Assembly: GCF_002159975.1 (NCBI RefSeq) | Contig: NZ_NFJR01000005.1 | Location: 173,014-237,013, forward strand | Direction: 5' to 3' | DNA length: 64,000 nt | Source: Barnesiella sp. An22 | Lineage (GTDB): Bacteria; Bacteroidota; Bacteroidia; Bacteroidales; Barnesiellaceae | Shown here: positions 57,584 through 64,000 of the stretch, piece by piece | Position numbering within the stretch: position 1 is the stretch's first letter | How the letters are laid out: each line of letters starts with the position of its first letter | Made by a program: the position numbers and the translations under genes | The notes under the pieces: generated by a model | What the model was told of the DNA's origin: nothing | The model's database searches: none | Seen by the model: the letters and a program-made list of their open reading frames with translations, nothing else

Positions 57584-59165
57584 TATTCTTTTCTTCTTTC
57601 TCTTCTTGATCGTCTATTTTGAAACAGGCCCGTATCGAGCTGCGTATCGTCTCTGCTTCGGGGTGATTGTCGCGCAGTATCGTGAGGATTATCCGCAGAT
57701 ACTTGTCTTTATTGGCCAAGCCGCACAGGTTGCACACGTTGCTGTTGGTGACCATCGACTTCTGGTTATAGACCTTCAGCACCGACCGGTAATCCCGATT
57801 TTTGACAAAGGTACGAAATTGATTGCAAATGTTGTTATACAAGCCTCGCACGTCGGTATCGTCGGTCAGGTGGTCGATGTGGTCTTCAAACGAAGCTATG
57901 TCGTTGAACCGACGGTCTATCTTGTACTCCAGATTACGCCGTATGCGGTGGCGCGTATGCAGCAATGCCTGCGACTCGATCTCCTGCGCAAAGAGCTGGA
58001 TGACGTTGTTCTTCACAATCTCGAACACCTTGTTGGCATTGCGCTTCATACGCCGGGCCACAGCCTTGATTACCCCCTCGAGCATCAGCAGATTCTCCAC
58101 CTCGGCCACCTCGGGCACATAGATGTGACGGCTGCGCAGATACTCGACCTCGCGCTCGGTGCGCCGGTCGCGGTCGACGATACCTCGCGATTCGAGGTGG
58201 TGTATCTCCTTCAAGTCGGCAAAGGCTCGTGTAGCCTCGATTACCTTGTTGCAACCGCCCAACGGCTTCACGATATACTCGGGGAAAATATAGGGATAGA
58301 GCTTCACATCGATACTGCCCGTAGCCGCTCCCTCGATAAAAAGCACCGGTTTGCGGCTGCCCAATATATCGAGATACATGCCCTCGGGGAAAGAGTCGCT
58401 GTCGTTGATAAACTCGTAGTCCCAGGTCATGTGCTCGGCATCGAACGACCGCACCCAGATACAGGTGCTCTCGACCCGCGACGCGGCAAAGTCGATGTCG
58501 TGCGTCAAATAGACAAAGGTACAGTCCTTGCGCAGGCTCTCGATGGAATCCCACAACGATTTCAAGATGGAGTGATGCAGATAAAATTCGGGGTCCTCGA
58601 CCAGAATCACGGCATCGGGCATAGCATAGAGCACCCCCGCGATGTAGTAAAGCACCGCCTTTTCGCCCGAACTCAGGCGCAACGGGTTGAAGGGTTCGGA
58701 GTCCTCGCTCTGAATCAGCAGCTTGCCTTCGGCCCGCAGCATCTTGTTCTTGGGGAATATGCGTTCCCACAACTTCTGCACCCGGTCCAGACGGGTACGG
58801 GGCAACTCCACATGCCCCCCTTTCTGTACCTCGAACTTGTAGCTGAACAGGTTGCGAAACTCCTCGCTCAGCAGCAGGAAGAGCAACTGGTCAAACTCGG
58901 TAGGAGTCTCTTTCGAGACGTAGTGCGAACGATCGATAGCCTCCTTGTACTGCGCCTCGATAGAGCCGGGCCACACCTCATGCGGCGGCATAAGGCACAG
59001 TGCCTTCTGTGCCGAAAGCCAAAAGGCATGCTCCTTGCTCTGGCGGGCTATTTCCAAACCGAAACGGCTCTTGCCCGCACCATTGGCACCAATCACGGTT
59101 ACGGTTCGCGACGACAATTTATCGCCCGGCAAACCATTGTTTTTTTTCGGGAGCGATATTTCCAT
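57576..59165 (-). CDS. Single-protein AAA-type ATPase plus DUF4435 (TOPRIM-like) fusion
   Basis: 529 residues from ATG 59163-59165 (MEISLPKKNN); a start 12 codons earlier is possible. ATPase half: Walker A GANGAGKS (26-33), ABC-type signature LSSGEK (165-170), Walker B VILVEDPE (186-193), H-loop His222. Second half: VLFIEG (Glu278), IVDRDRR (Asp331, Asp333) and YVPEVAEVENLLM, the pattern of DUF4435, a TOPRIM-related nuclease-like family. OLD-family nucleases and the PARIS defence system (AriA ATPase, AriB DUF4435, sometimes fused) share this layout. However, it is tightly coupled to menA, which argues for a stable chromosomal locus. Function not established. Confidence 0.8.
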   Translation of the reverse strand: MEISLPKKNNGLPGDKLSSRTVTVIGANGAGKSRFGLEIARQSKEHAFWLSAQKALCLMPPHEVWPGSIEAQYKEAIDRSHYVSKETPTEFDQLLFLLLSEEFRNLFSYKFEVQKGGHVELPRTRLDRVQKLWERIFPKNKMLRAEGKLLIQSEDSEPFNPLRLSSGEKAVLYYIAGVLYAMPDAVILVEDPEFYLHHSILKSLWDSIESLRKDCTFVYLTHDIDFAASRVESTCIWVRSFDAEHMTWDYEFINDSDSFPEGMYLDILGSRKPVLFIEGAATGSIDVKLYPYIFPEYIVKPLGGCNKVIEATRAFADLKEIHHLESRGIVDRDRRTEREVEYLRSRHIYVPEVAEVENLLMLEGVIKAVARRMKRNANKVFEIVKNNVIQLFAQEIESQALLHTRHRIRRNLEYKIDRRFNDIASFEDHIDHLTDDTDVRGLYNNICNQFRTFVKNRDYRSVLKVYNQKSMVTNSNVCNLCGLANKDKYLRIILTILRDNHPEAETIRSSIRACFKIDDQEEKEEKNNE

Positions 59166-59250
59166 GGTACACGTTTTAATGTTACAGAAATCCTTTCTCA
59201 AAAATAACTATTTTCGGGAATAATCCATACAAGATACCGAACTATTTTTC

Positions 59251-59347
59251 TACATTTGTAAAACCGTAGGATACGGTTCGGCACGGGCAAACCGGGGAAA
59301 TACAGTTCCGCAACCGCTGCCTCTCCGTATCGTTGAATACGATTTTT
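59251..59347 (+). promoter_or_regulatory. Promoter and possible structured leader of ribE
   Basis: TACATTTG (59251-59258) fits the -7 box. The following RNA can form hairpin AACCGTA/TACGGTT (59262-59268/59272-59278). A short terminator-like stem CGTAT/ATACG (59326-59330/59337-59341) is followed by ATTTTT. GATACGG (59270-59276) can alternatively pair with CCGTATC (59325-59331), which would undo both. It does not match the FMN riboswitch consensus as I know it. Confidence 0.4.
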
Positions 59348-59368
59348 AACCGCTAACTCATCAAAACT

Positions 59369-59977
59369 ATGTTTTCAGGAATTGTCGAAGAAGCCGCTCC
59401 CATCGTAGCCCTCAAACACGATAACGGCAATCTGCACCTCACGCTCAAGAGTTCGTTCACACACGAATTGAAGATAGACCAAAGCGTCGCACACAACGGC
59501 GTATGCCTCACCGTGGTCGACATCGACGGCGACTGCTACACCGTCACCGCCATACAGGAGACCCTCGACCGCACCAACCTGGGCTCGCTCAAGGTGGGCG
59601 ACAAGGTGAACCTCGAGCGCAGCATGCTCATGAACGGCCGTCTCGACGGACACATCGTGCAGGGCCACGTAGACCAGACAGCCCGTTGCGAACGAATCGA
59701 CCTGGTCGACGGCAGCCGCTACTACACCTTCGTCTACGACCTCGACCCCAAGATGGCCGCCAAGGGCTACATGACCGTCGAGAAGGGCTCGGTAACGGTC
59801 AACGGCGTGAGCCTCACCGTATGCAACTCGCAGGATAACAGCTTCCAGGTGGCCATCATCCCCTACACCTACGAGCACACCAACTTCCACCAAATCGAAG
59901 TCGGCAGCATCGTCAACCTCGAGTTCGACATCATCGGCAAATACATCAGCCGCATCATGCACTTCGAAAAAGCATAA
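59369..59977 (+). CDS. ribE: Riboflavin synthase (alpha subunit)
   Basis: Dismutates two 6,7-dimethyl-8-ribityllumazine molecules to riboflavin. 202 residues with the internal duplication of the family: MFSGIVEE at the N-terminus, NGVCLTV and GHIVQGHVD in the first half, NGVSLTV and the HTNF block in the second. It is followed 6 bp later by a nitroreductase (a flavin enzyme). Confidence 0.95.
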   Translation: MFSGIVEEAAPIVALKHDNGNLHLTLKSSFTHELKIDQSVAHNGVCLTVVDIDGDCYTVTAIQETLDRTNLGSLKVGDKVNLERSMLMNGRLDGHIVQGHVDQTARCERIDLVDGSRYYTFVYDLDPKMAAKGYMTVEKGSVTVNGVSLTVCNSQDNSFQVAIIPYTYEHTNFHQIEVGSIVNLEFDIIGKYISRIMHFEKA

Positions 59978-59983
59978 ACTGCC

Positions 59984-60529
59984 ATGACCGATATTTATGA
60001 ACTCATTGCCCACCGGCAGAGCGACCGGCAGTACGACCCCGACCGCCCCGTAGAGCCCGAGAAGGTGGCCCGCATCATCGAGGCTGCCCGGCTGGCCCCT
60101 TCGGCCTGCAACGCCCAGCCGTGGCACTTCATCGTGGTCGACGAGCCCGAGCTGCGCAACCAGGTAGCCGACGCCGTGGCCAGCCGTCTGCTGGGGATGA
60201 ACCACTTCACCAAACAGGCCCCCGTGCACATACTTGTGGTCGAAGAGCGACCCAACTTCACGGCCGGCATCGGCGGTATCATCAAAGACAAGCAATTCCC
60301 GCTGCTCGACATCGGTATTGCCGCCGCCCACATCACCCTCGCCGCCACCGCCGAAGGGCTGGGCAGCTGCATCCTCGGCTGGTTCGACGAAAAAGCCGTC
60401 CGCCGGCTGCTCCACATCCCCGACAAAAAACGGGTTCTGCTCGACATCGTGCTGGGATACTCTACCCAACCCCTGCGCGAGAAGAAACGCAAACCCGCCA
60501 GCGAGGTGATTTCGTATAACAAATACTGA
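59984..60529 (+). CDS. Nitroreductase family protein
   Basis: FMN-dependent NAD(P)H oxidoreductase fold. 181 residues. N-terminal RQSDRQYDPDRPVEPEKVARIIEAARLAPSACNAQPWHFIVV is the classic FMN-binding opening; LLDIGIAAAHITLAATAEGLGSCILG and VLLDIVLGYSTQPLREKKRKP close it. Physiological substrate unknown. Co-transcribed with ribE, which supplies its cofactor precursor. Confidence 0.9.
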   Translation: MTDIYELIAHRQSDRQYDPDRPVEPEKVARIIEAARLAPSACNAQPWHFIVVDEPELRNQVADAVASRLLGMNHFTKQAPVHILVVEERPNFTAGIGGIIKDKQFPLLDIGIAAAHITLAATAEGLGSCILGWFDEKAVRRLLHIPDKKRVLLDIVLGYSTQPLREKKRKPASEVISYNKY

Positions 60530-60548
60530 GACCTCACTCCATAGTATA

Positions 60549-60585
60549 GACACAGCCGGGCAGGACTATCCTACCCGGCTGTGTC
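60549..60585. terminator. Terminator after ribE-nitroreductase, convergent with the Sel1 gene
   Basis: GACACAGCCGGG (60549-60560) pairs with CCCGGCTGTGTC (60574-60585), a perfect 12-bp stem, followed on the plus strand by TGTCTATTTTATTTATT. Confidence 0.8.
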
Positions 60586-60639
60586 TGTCTATTTTATTTA
60601 TTCGTTACACTCTTTATCATAGGCAATCGAGACGAGCTA

Positions 60640-61929
60640 TCATGGCTGATATCCGTTTTGAATAGCCAGATTCTTCCAATACTCGGCCTGTTTGCTGTCC
60701 TGATTAACACCTAATCCCTCCTCATAGCAAATGCCCAAACTGTATTGAGCCTCAGCATCGCCTTGCTCGGCGGCCTTCCGCCACCAATAAATAGCCTGCC
60801 CATAATCTTGTGAAACCCCTTGTCCTTCAGCATAACAAACAGCCAAATTGTGTTGAGCCCGAGCATCTCCCTGCTCGGCGGCCTGACGATACCAATAAAC
60901 GGCCTGCCCATAATCTTGTGACACGCCTTCTCCTTCAGCATAACAAACAGCTAAATTGTGCTGAGCCCAAGCATTTCCCTGCTCAGCAGCCTGACGATAC
61001 CAATAAACGGCCTGCCCATAATCTTGTGACACGCCTTCTCCTTCAGCATAATAAACAGCCAAATTGTGTTGAGCCCAAGCATCTCCCTGCTCAGCAGCCT
61101 GACGATACCAATAAACGGCCTGCCCATAATCTTGTGAAACCCCTTGTCCCTCAGCATAACAGCCAGCCAAACTGTACTGAGCCGGAGCATTTCCCTGCTC
61201 GGCGGCCTGACGATACCAATAAACGGCCTGCCCATAATCTTGTGACACGCCTTCTCCTTCAGCATAACAGCCAGCCAAACCGTACTGAGCCCAAGCATCT
61301 CCCTGTTCGGCCGCCCGACGATACCAGTAAACGGCCCGCTCATAATCCTGAGGTATGCCCCACCCTTTGCTATAACAGCCAGCCAAATTGTACTGAGCCG
61401 GAACATCTCCCTGTTCAGCCGCCTGACGATACCAAAAAAAGGCCTGTCCATAATCTTGTGACACGCCTTGTCCTTTGGCATAACAAATAGCTAAATTGTA
61501 CTGAGCCCAAGCATCTCCTTGTTCGGCCGCCTGACGATACCAAAAAAAGGCCTGTCCATAATCTTGTGACACGCCTTGTCCTTTGGCATAACAAATAGCC
61601 AAATTGAATTGAGCCCAAGCATCTCCCCGTTCGGCAGCTTGACGGTACCAATAAACAGCTTGCGCATAATCTTGTGATACCCCCTGTCCTTCTTCATAAC
61701 AAAGAGCTAATCTGAACTGAGCCGGAGCACTTCCTCGCTCGGCAGCTTGGCGTATCAATTCGACTCCCTTCTCTTCATTCATGTAGATGCCCAACGAATC
61801 GTTGCCGGTCAAATACTCTAATCCTAAGCGATACAACGCCTCGGAGGTTGTATCGTTAACTACCGTAGGTACAACACCCCATACCCATAAAGGCATGAAC
61901 AGGAGAGCAAAAACTATTTTTCTGTACAT
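60640..61929 (-). CDS. Secreted Sel1-repeat (TPR-like) protein, ten repeats
   Basis: 429 residues with a signal peptide (MYRKIVFALLFMPLWVWG). From residue 63 to about 422 there are ten 36-residue Sel1 repeats, with consensus AEQGDAWAQYNLAVCYAEG then GVSQDYGQAVYWYRQA. Several copies differ at only two or three positions. Sel1 proteins are usually scaffold or signalling adaptors; binding partners are unknown. The gene is isolated between terminators and intergenic DNA. Confidence 0.88.
   Translation of the reverse strand: MYRKIVFALLFMPLWVWGVVPTVVNDTTSEALYRLGLEYLTGNDSLGIYMNEEKGVELIRQAAERGSAPAQFRLALCYEEGQGVSQDYAQAVYWYRQAAERGDAWAQFNLAICYAKGQGVSQDYGQAFFWYRQAAEQGDAWAQYNLAICYAKGQGVSQDYGQAFFWYRQAAEQGDVPAQYNLAGCYSKGWGIPQDYERAVYWYRRAAEQGDAWAQYGLAGCYAEGEGVSQDYGQAVYWYRQAAEQGNAPAQYSLAGCYAEGQGVSQDYGQAVYWYRQAAEQGDAWAQHNLAVYYAEGEGVSQDYGQAVYWYRQAAEQGNAWAQHNLAVCYAEGEGVSQDYGQAVYWYRQAAEQGDARAQHNLAVCYAEGQGVSQDYGQAIYWWRKAAEQGDAEAQYSLGICYEEGLGVNQDSKQAEYWKNLAIQNGYQP
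60664..61743 (-). repeat. Ten tandem 108-bp units coding for Sel1 repeats
   Basis: Units are in frame and highly similar at the DNA level in the middle copies. This points to recent expansion or gene conversion, and repeat number may vary between strains. Confidence 0.85.
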
Positions 61930-62163
61930 CGTCTTTTATGTTTTTCAATCATGTATAGATTCCATTTGTAAACAAATATAGTAAAAAAGTTAAAAAACAA
62001 GGTCATCGAGATAAAGAACTTTTCTCTACCCCCTCTGTAAACAAAAGAAAAACACATATCCAGCAACTTCACCAGACTGTAAACTACGACTGCCAACCAA
62101 ATAAAAAGAGACTATCAAACGTAATAAGAGACAAACACAACTATAAACAGAAAAATTATATTG

Positions 62164-62171
62164 TATATTTG
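62164..62171 (+). promoter_or_regulatory. Candidate -7 box for the glutaredoxin-like gene
   Basis: TATATTTG fits TAnnTTTG, 27 nt before the ATG at 62199. No clear -33 partner. The rest of the 269-bp gap from 61930 is AT-rich and holds nothing else that I can identify. Confidence 0.5.
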
Positions 62172-62198
62172 CTCACGAAACCCTAATCCTTGTATAAT

Positions 62199-62459
62199 AT
62201 GAAACCGATAAAACTTTTCTATCAAACGCGCTGTCCCTTCTGCAAACGGGCATTCAGCTACATCGACGAACTGAAAAAACGGCCTGAATACAAAGACATC
62301 GTTATCGAAACAATCGAAGAGACCGAGCATCCCGACATCGCCGACCAGTACGACTATTACTACGTGCCCACGTTCTACATCGGCGACGAAAAAGTACACG
62401 AAGGCGGCATCTACCCCAACGAAGTCGAAGCCATCTTCAAAAAAGCGCTGGAGGCATAA
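62199..62459 (+). CDS. Small glutaredoxin-like protein
   Basis: 86 residues from ATG 62199 (MKPIKLFYQTRCPFCKRAF); an in-frame ATG nine bases upstream is less likely. Redox motif C12-P-F-C15, cis-Pro region YYVPTFYIGDEKVHEGG. Fits the glutaredoxin/thioredoxin fold at minimal length. Substrate unknown; glutathione is generally absent from Bacteroidales, so a thioredoxin-type partner is more likely. Isolated gene. Confidence 0.85.
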   Translation: MKPIKLFYQTRCPFCKRAFSYIDELKKRPEYKDIVIETIEETEHPDIADQYDYYYVPTFYIGDEKVHEGGIYPNEVEAIFKKALEA

Positions 62460-62572
62460 ACGATCTTCCACACCCATATAACTGCCGTATCGAGGTCAAT
62501 CCTGCACTCTATTGACGTAGGAAATACTCGATGCGGCTTGTTTTTAGAAGTCATCCCTTTGCTTATGGTCGT

Positions 62573-63608
62573 GTCACCCCGCACTCGATGCGCACCGTGT
62601 CACCTCGCACCCGATGCGGGGTCCAGAAAAGGGGACGTAAAGGGAATGTATTTTGCAAGTGCTCCTGCCGGTATTTCTGGATTCCGCATCAAGTGCGGAA
62701 TGACCAAGACGGGTATTCCTGGATCCCGCATCGGAGTGCGGAATGAACAAGACGGGTATTCCTGGATCCCGCATCGGAGTGCGGAATGAACAGATGACCG
62801 TGTCGGGGGCGATGACTAAAACGCGTAGCCCAGTCCGGCCTATGGGAGAAAGCGGTGGGAAAAATGGCGGAGAGGGACGAACGCGGGAAAAAGATGTTTG
62901 AGCCGAAGTGTATCGGTCGAGAACCTGGAGCTGTATAGCCAGCCGAACGGCTGCTGCAAAGCGAGCCCGGCGAGTTCTTTTTCCCCGGACCTCGCAGCCA
63001 TTTTTCAGCTTTCGGACATCAGCCGGGAGCTTTCTTTTGGCTTCCCTTTTCTTTTGCGGGAAAAGAAAAGGGAGATTCAGGACGCACGGTCCGTGCGTCC
63101 CTACTGGCCCGGACGGTACTGCTGACTGTTTTCTTTGGGTATAAACCACGGCTATATCCTGGATTCCGCGTCGAGAACCGTGTCACCCCGCACAGCGATG
63201 CTGGGTCCAGGAAAGGGGACGTAAAGGGAATGTATTTTGCAAGTGCTCCTGCCGGTATTTCTGGATTCCGCATCAAGTGCGGAATGACCAGATGAGCGCG
63301 TCGGGGTACGGGATGACTGGGTGGCCGCATCGGGGGCGATTGAGCAAACTAAAAAGGTGATTATAAAAAGATGTGGGATATGTTTACCAAAGGCGCGGGT
63401 GACAAAAGCGGGTATTCCTGGATTCCGCATCAAGTGCGGGATGACTAAATGACCGCATCGGGGGCGATTAGGTAAACTGAAAAAGGAGATTATAAAAAGG
63501 CGCGGGATGAGTTTACCAAAGGTGCGGCAGACCAAGGCCGGTATTTCTGGATACCGCATCAAAGTGCGGGATGACCGAGTGGGCGCATCGGGAGTGCGGG
63601 ATGACTGG
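62573..63608. repeat. Non-coding region built of dispersed and palindromic repeats
   Basis: At least six copies of a short palindromic unit, GTATTTCTGGATTCCGCATCAAGTGCGGAATGAC or close to it split over two arms (about 62671, 62713, 62757, 63255, 63412, 63541), and partial copies on the other strand (GTCACCCCGCAC..GATGCG). A 79-bp stretch is identical at 62628-62706 and 63212-63290. The centre holds a GC-rich segment (about 62820-63150). Short open frames here have no coding signature. The whole gap 62460-63650 has no gene. Confidence 0.75.
63043..63100. repeat. Two strong palindromes within the repeat region
   Basis: TCCCTTTTCTTTT (63043-63055) pairs perfectly with AAAAGAAAAGGGA (63061-63073) around GCGGG. 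Just after, GGACGCACGG (63080-63089) pairs with CCGTGCGTCC (63091-63100). Confidence 0.8.
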
Positions 63609-63650
63609 ACACCCTCGCGACATACCCTCCGGAGGAATTGGGGAGGGCAT

Positions 63651-63694
63651 AAAAAAAGAGCCGGAGGGTTGTCTCTTCGACTTCCTTCCGGCTC
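63651..63694 (-). terminator. Terminator of the rRNA operon
   Basis: Minus-strand GAGCCGGA and TCCGGCTC (plus 63687-63694 / 63658-63665) pair and are followed by seven T (plus 63651-63657). Confidence 0.85.
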
Positions 63695-63703
63695 ATCTTT
63701 TAA

Positions 63704-63809
63704 GGTGGCGGCTACCTACTCTCCCACTTGCGCAGTACCATCGGCGTGACGGGGCTTAACTTCTCTGTTCGGAATGGGTAGAGGTGGATCCCCCGTGCTA
63801 TAACCGCCT
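63704..63809 (-). rRNA. rrf: 5S ribosomal RNA
   Basis: Minus strand reads GGCGGTTATAGC, then GGGGGATCCACCTCTACCC, ATTCCGAACAGAGAAGTTAA, CGCCGATGGTACTGC and GTGGGAGAGTAGGTAGCCGCC. This is the full set of 5S landmarks with the closing helix GGCGGT/GCCGCC. Ends are accurate to a few bases. Confidence 0.93.
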
Positions 63810-63899
63810 TGAATATCTCGATCCTTGACGTTTGAAAAAATTTCGAACTTACTACACTTTCACTTACCTTATCGGCCCTTCCCGACTATCCGCCGCTGC

Positions 63900-64000
63900 A
63901 AAGTTTCGGGAGATTAGTTTCGCTCGGCTTTGGCATTGCTGCCTTTACACCTGCGACCTATCTACGTCATCGTCTTTGACGTCCCTCATGGAAATCTTAT
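63900..64000 (-). rRNA. rrl: 23S ribosomal RNA, 3' end (partial, continues beyond window)
   Basis: Minus strand reads GACGATGACGTAGATAGGTC, GCAGGTGTAAAGGCAGCAAT, GCCAAAGCCGAGCGAAACTAAT and CTCCCGAAACTTT, the typical 3' end of 23S in Bacteroidetes. The 3' boundary near 63900 is approximate. About 90 bp separate it from 5S. Confidence 0.88.

Noticed and set aside
59281..59340. FMN riboswitch upstream of ribE
   Set aside because: The conserved blocks I know for that riboswitch are not present; reported only as an unclassified possible leader structure.
60810..61490. 226-codon repetitive frame opposite the Sel1 gene
   Set aside because: Antisense of the tandem repeats; its periodicity is inherited from them.
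62671..63575. CRISPR array
   Set aside because: Repeat units are irregularly spaced, vary in sequence, occur on both strands and include long duplicated flanks; no cas genes.
62531..63759. Several overlapping 60-190 codon frames on both strands near the rRNA operon
   Set aside because: They arise from repeated palindromic DNA, share the same translated repeats, and run into 5S rRNA. No coding signature.

Overview
The window looks like a piece of a Bacteroidales chromosome, probably Barnesiellaceae or a close relative; the genus is an inference. The evidence is a promoter grammar of TTTG/TTG, a 19-20 nt spacer and TAnnTTTG, which recurs throughout. Further support comes from few Shine-Dalgarno sites, secreted proteins with type IX-like C-terminal tails, GEVED and choice-of-anchor domains, a lipidated TamA homologue (TamL), and an ilvD-ilvB-ilvN-acyl-ACP thioesterase-ilvC operon. 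Most genes are moderately GC-rich. The core of the polysaccharide cluster (about 47-51 kb) is clearly more AT-rich.

Layout. 0-4.2 kb: the 3' part of metH, a secreted thioredoxin-fold protein and thiol peroxidase. 4.4-8.9 kb: a giant secreted adhesin-like gene split by a -1 frameshift at a C6 tract. 9.0-13.1 kb (minus): a dTDP-amino-sugar cassette (rfbB, rfbA, two FdtA-like ketoisomerases, FdtB-like aminotransferase). 13.5-18.3 kb: two GEVED-domain secreted paralogues with shuffled domain order, and a serine-type sulfatase. 18.4-23.7 kb: malate dehydrogenase, a CDP-alcohol phosphatidyltransferase with a GtrA-like protein, tRNA-Arg(UCU) and tamL.

24.0-30.2 kb: the branched-chain amino acid operon. 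It is preceded by an Ile/Leu/Val-rich leader peptide and mutually exclusive antiterminator and terminator hairpins, a complete classical attenuator. 30.4-41.8 kb: a glycerophosphodiesterase fused to a propeller-like region, pyrG-yidC, three tandem promoters in about 80-bp repeats ahead of a DUF3078 barrel protein, and a Wzi-like protein coupled to a lipoprotein. 42.6-54.0 kb (minus): a nine-gene Wzx/Wzy-type export operon (wza, wzc, wzy, wzx, three glycosyltransferases, an acyltransferase, a radical SAM/SPASM protein). The dTDP-sugar genes and the Wzi homologue may serve the same surface glycan but lie 2-45 kb away.

54.3-62.5 kb: a family 2 glycosyltransferase, Hsp20, and an operon of a one-protein AAA-ATPase/DUF4435 (TOPRIM-like) fusion, menA and a secreted protein. 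Then come ribE-nitroreductase with a possible structured leader, a ten-repeat Sel1 protein and a small glutaredoxin-like protein. 62.5-63.65 kb is non-coding, built of dispersed palindromic repeats. The window ends in an rRNA operon on the minus strand (terminator, 5S, 3' end of 23S).

The strongest candidates for follow-up are the ilv attenuator, the tandem promoter repeats, the single-protein ATPase-DUF4435 fusion (PARIS-like architecture), the frameshifted adhesin, and the FdtA paralogue that lacks one histidine of the HxH pair. All coordinates and motifs were read by eye; no database search was run.
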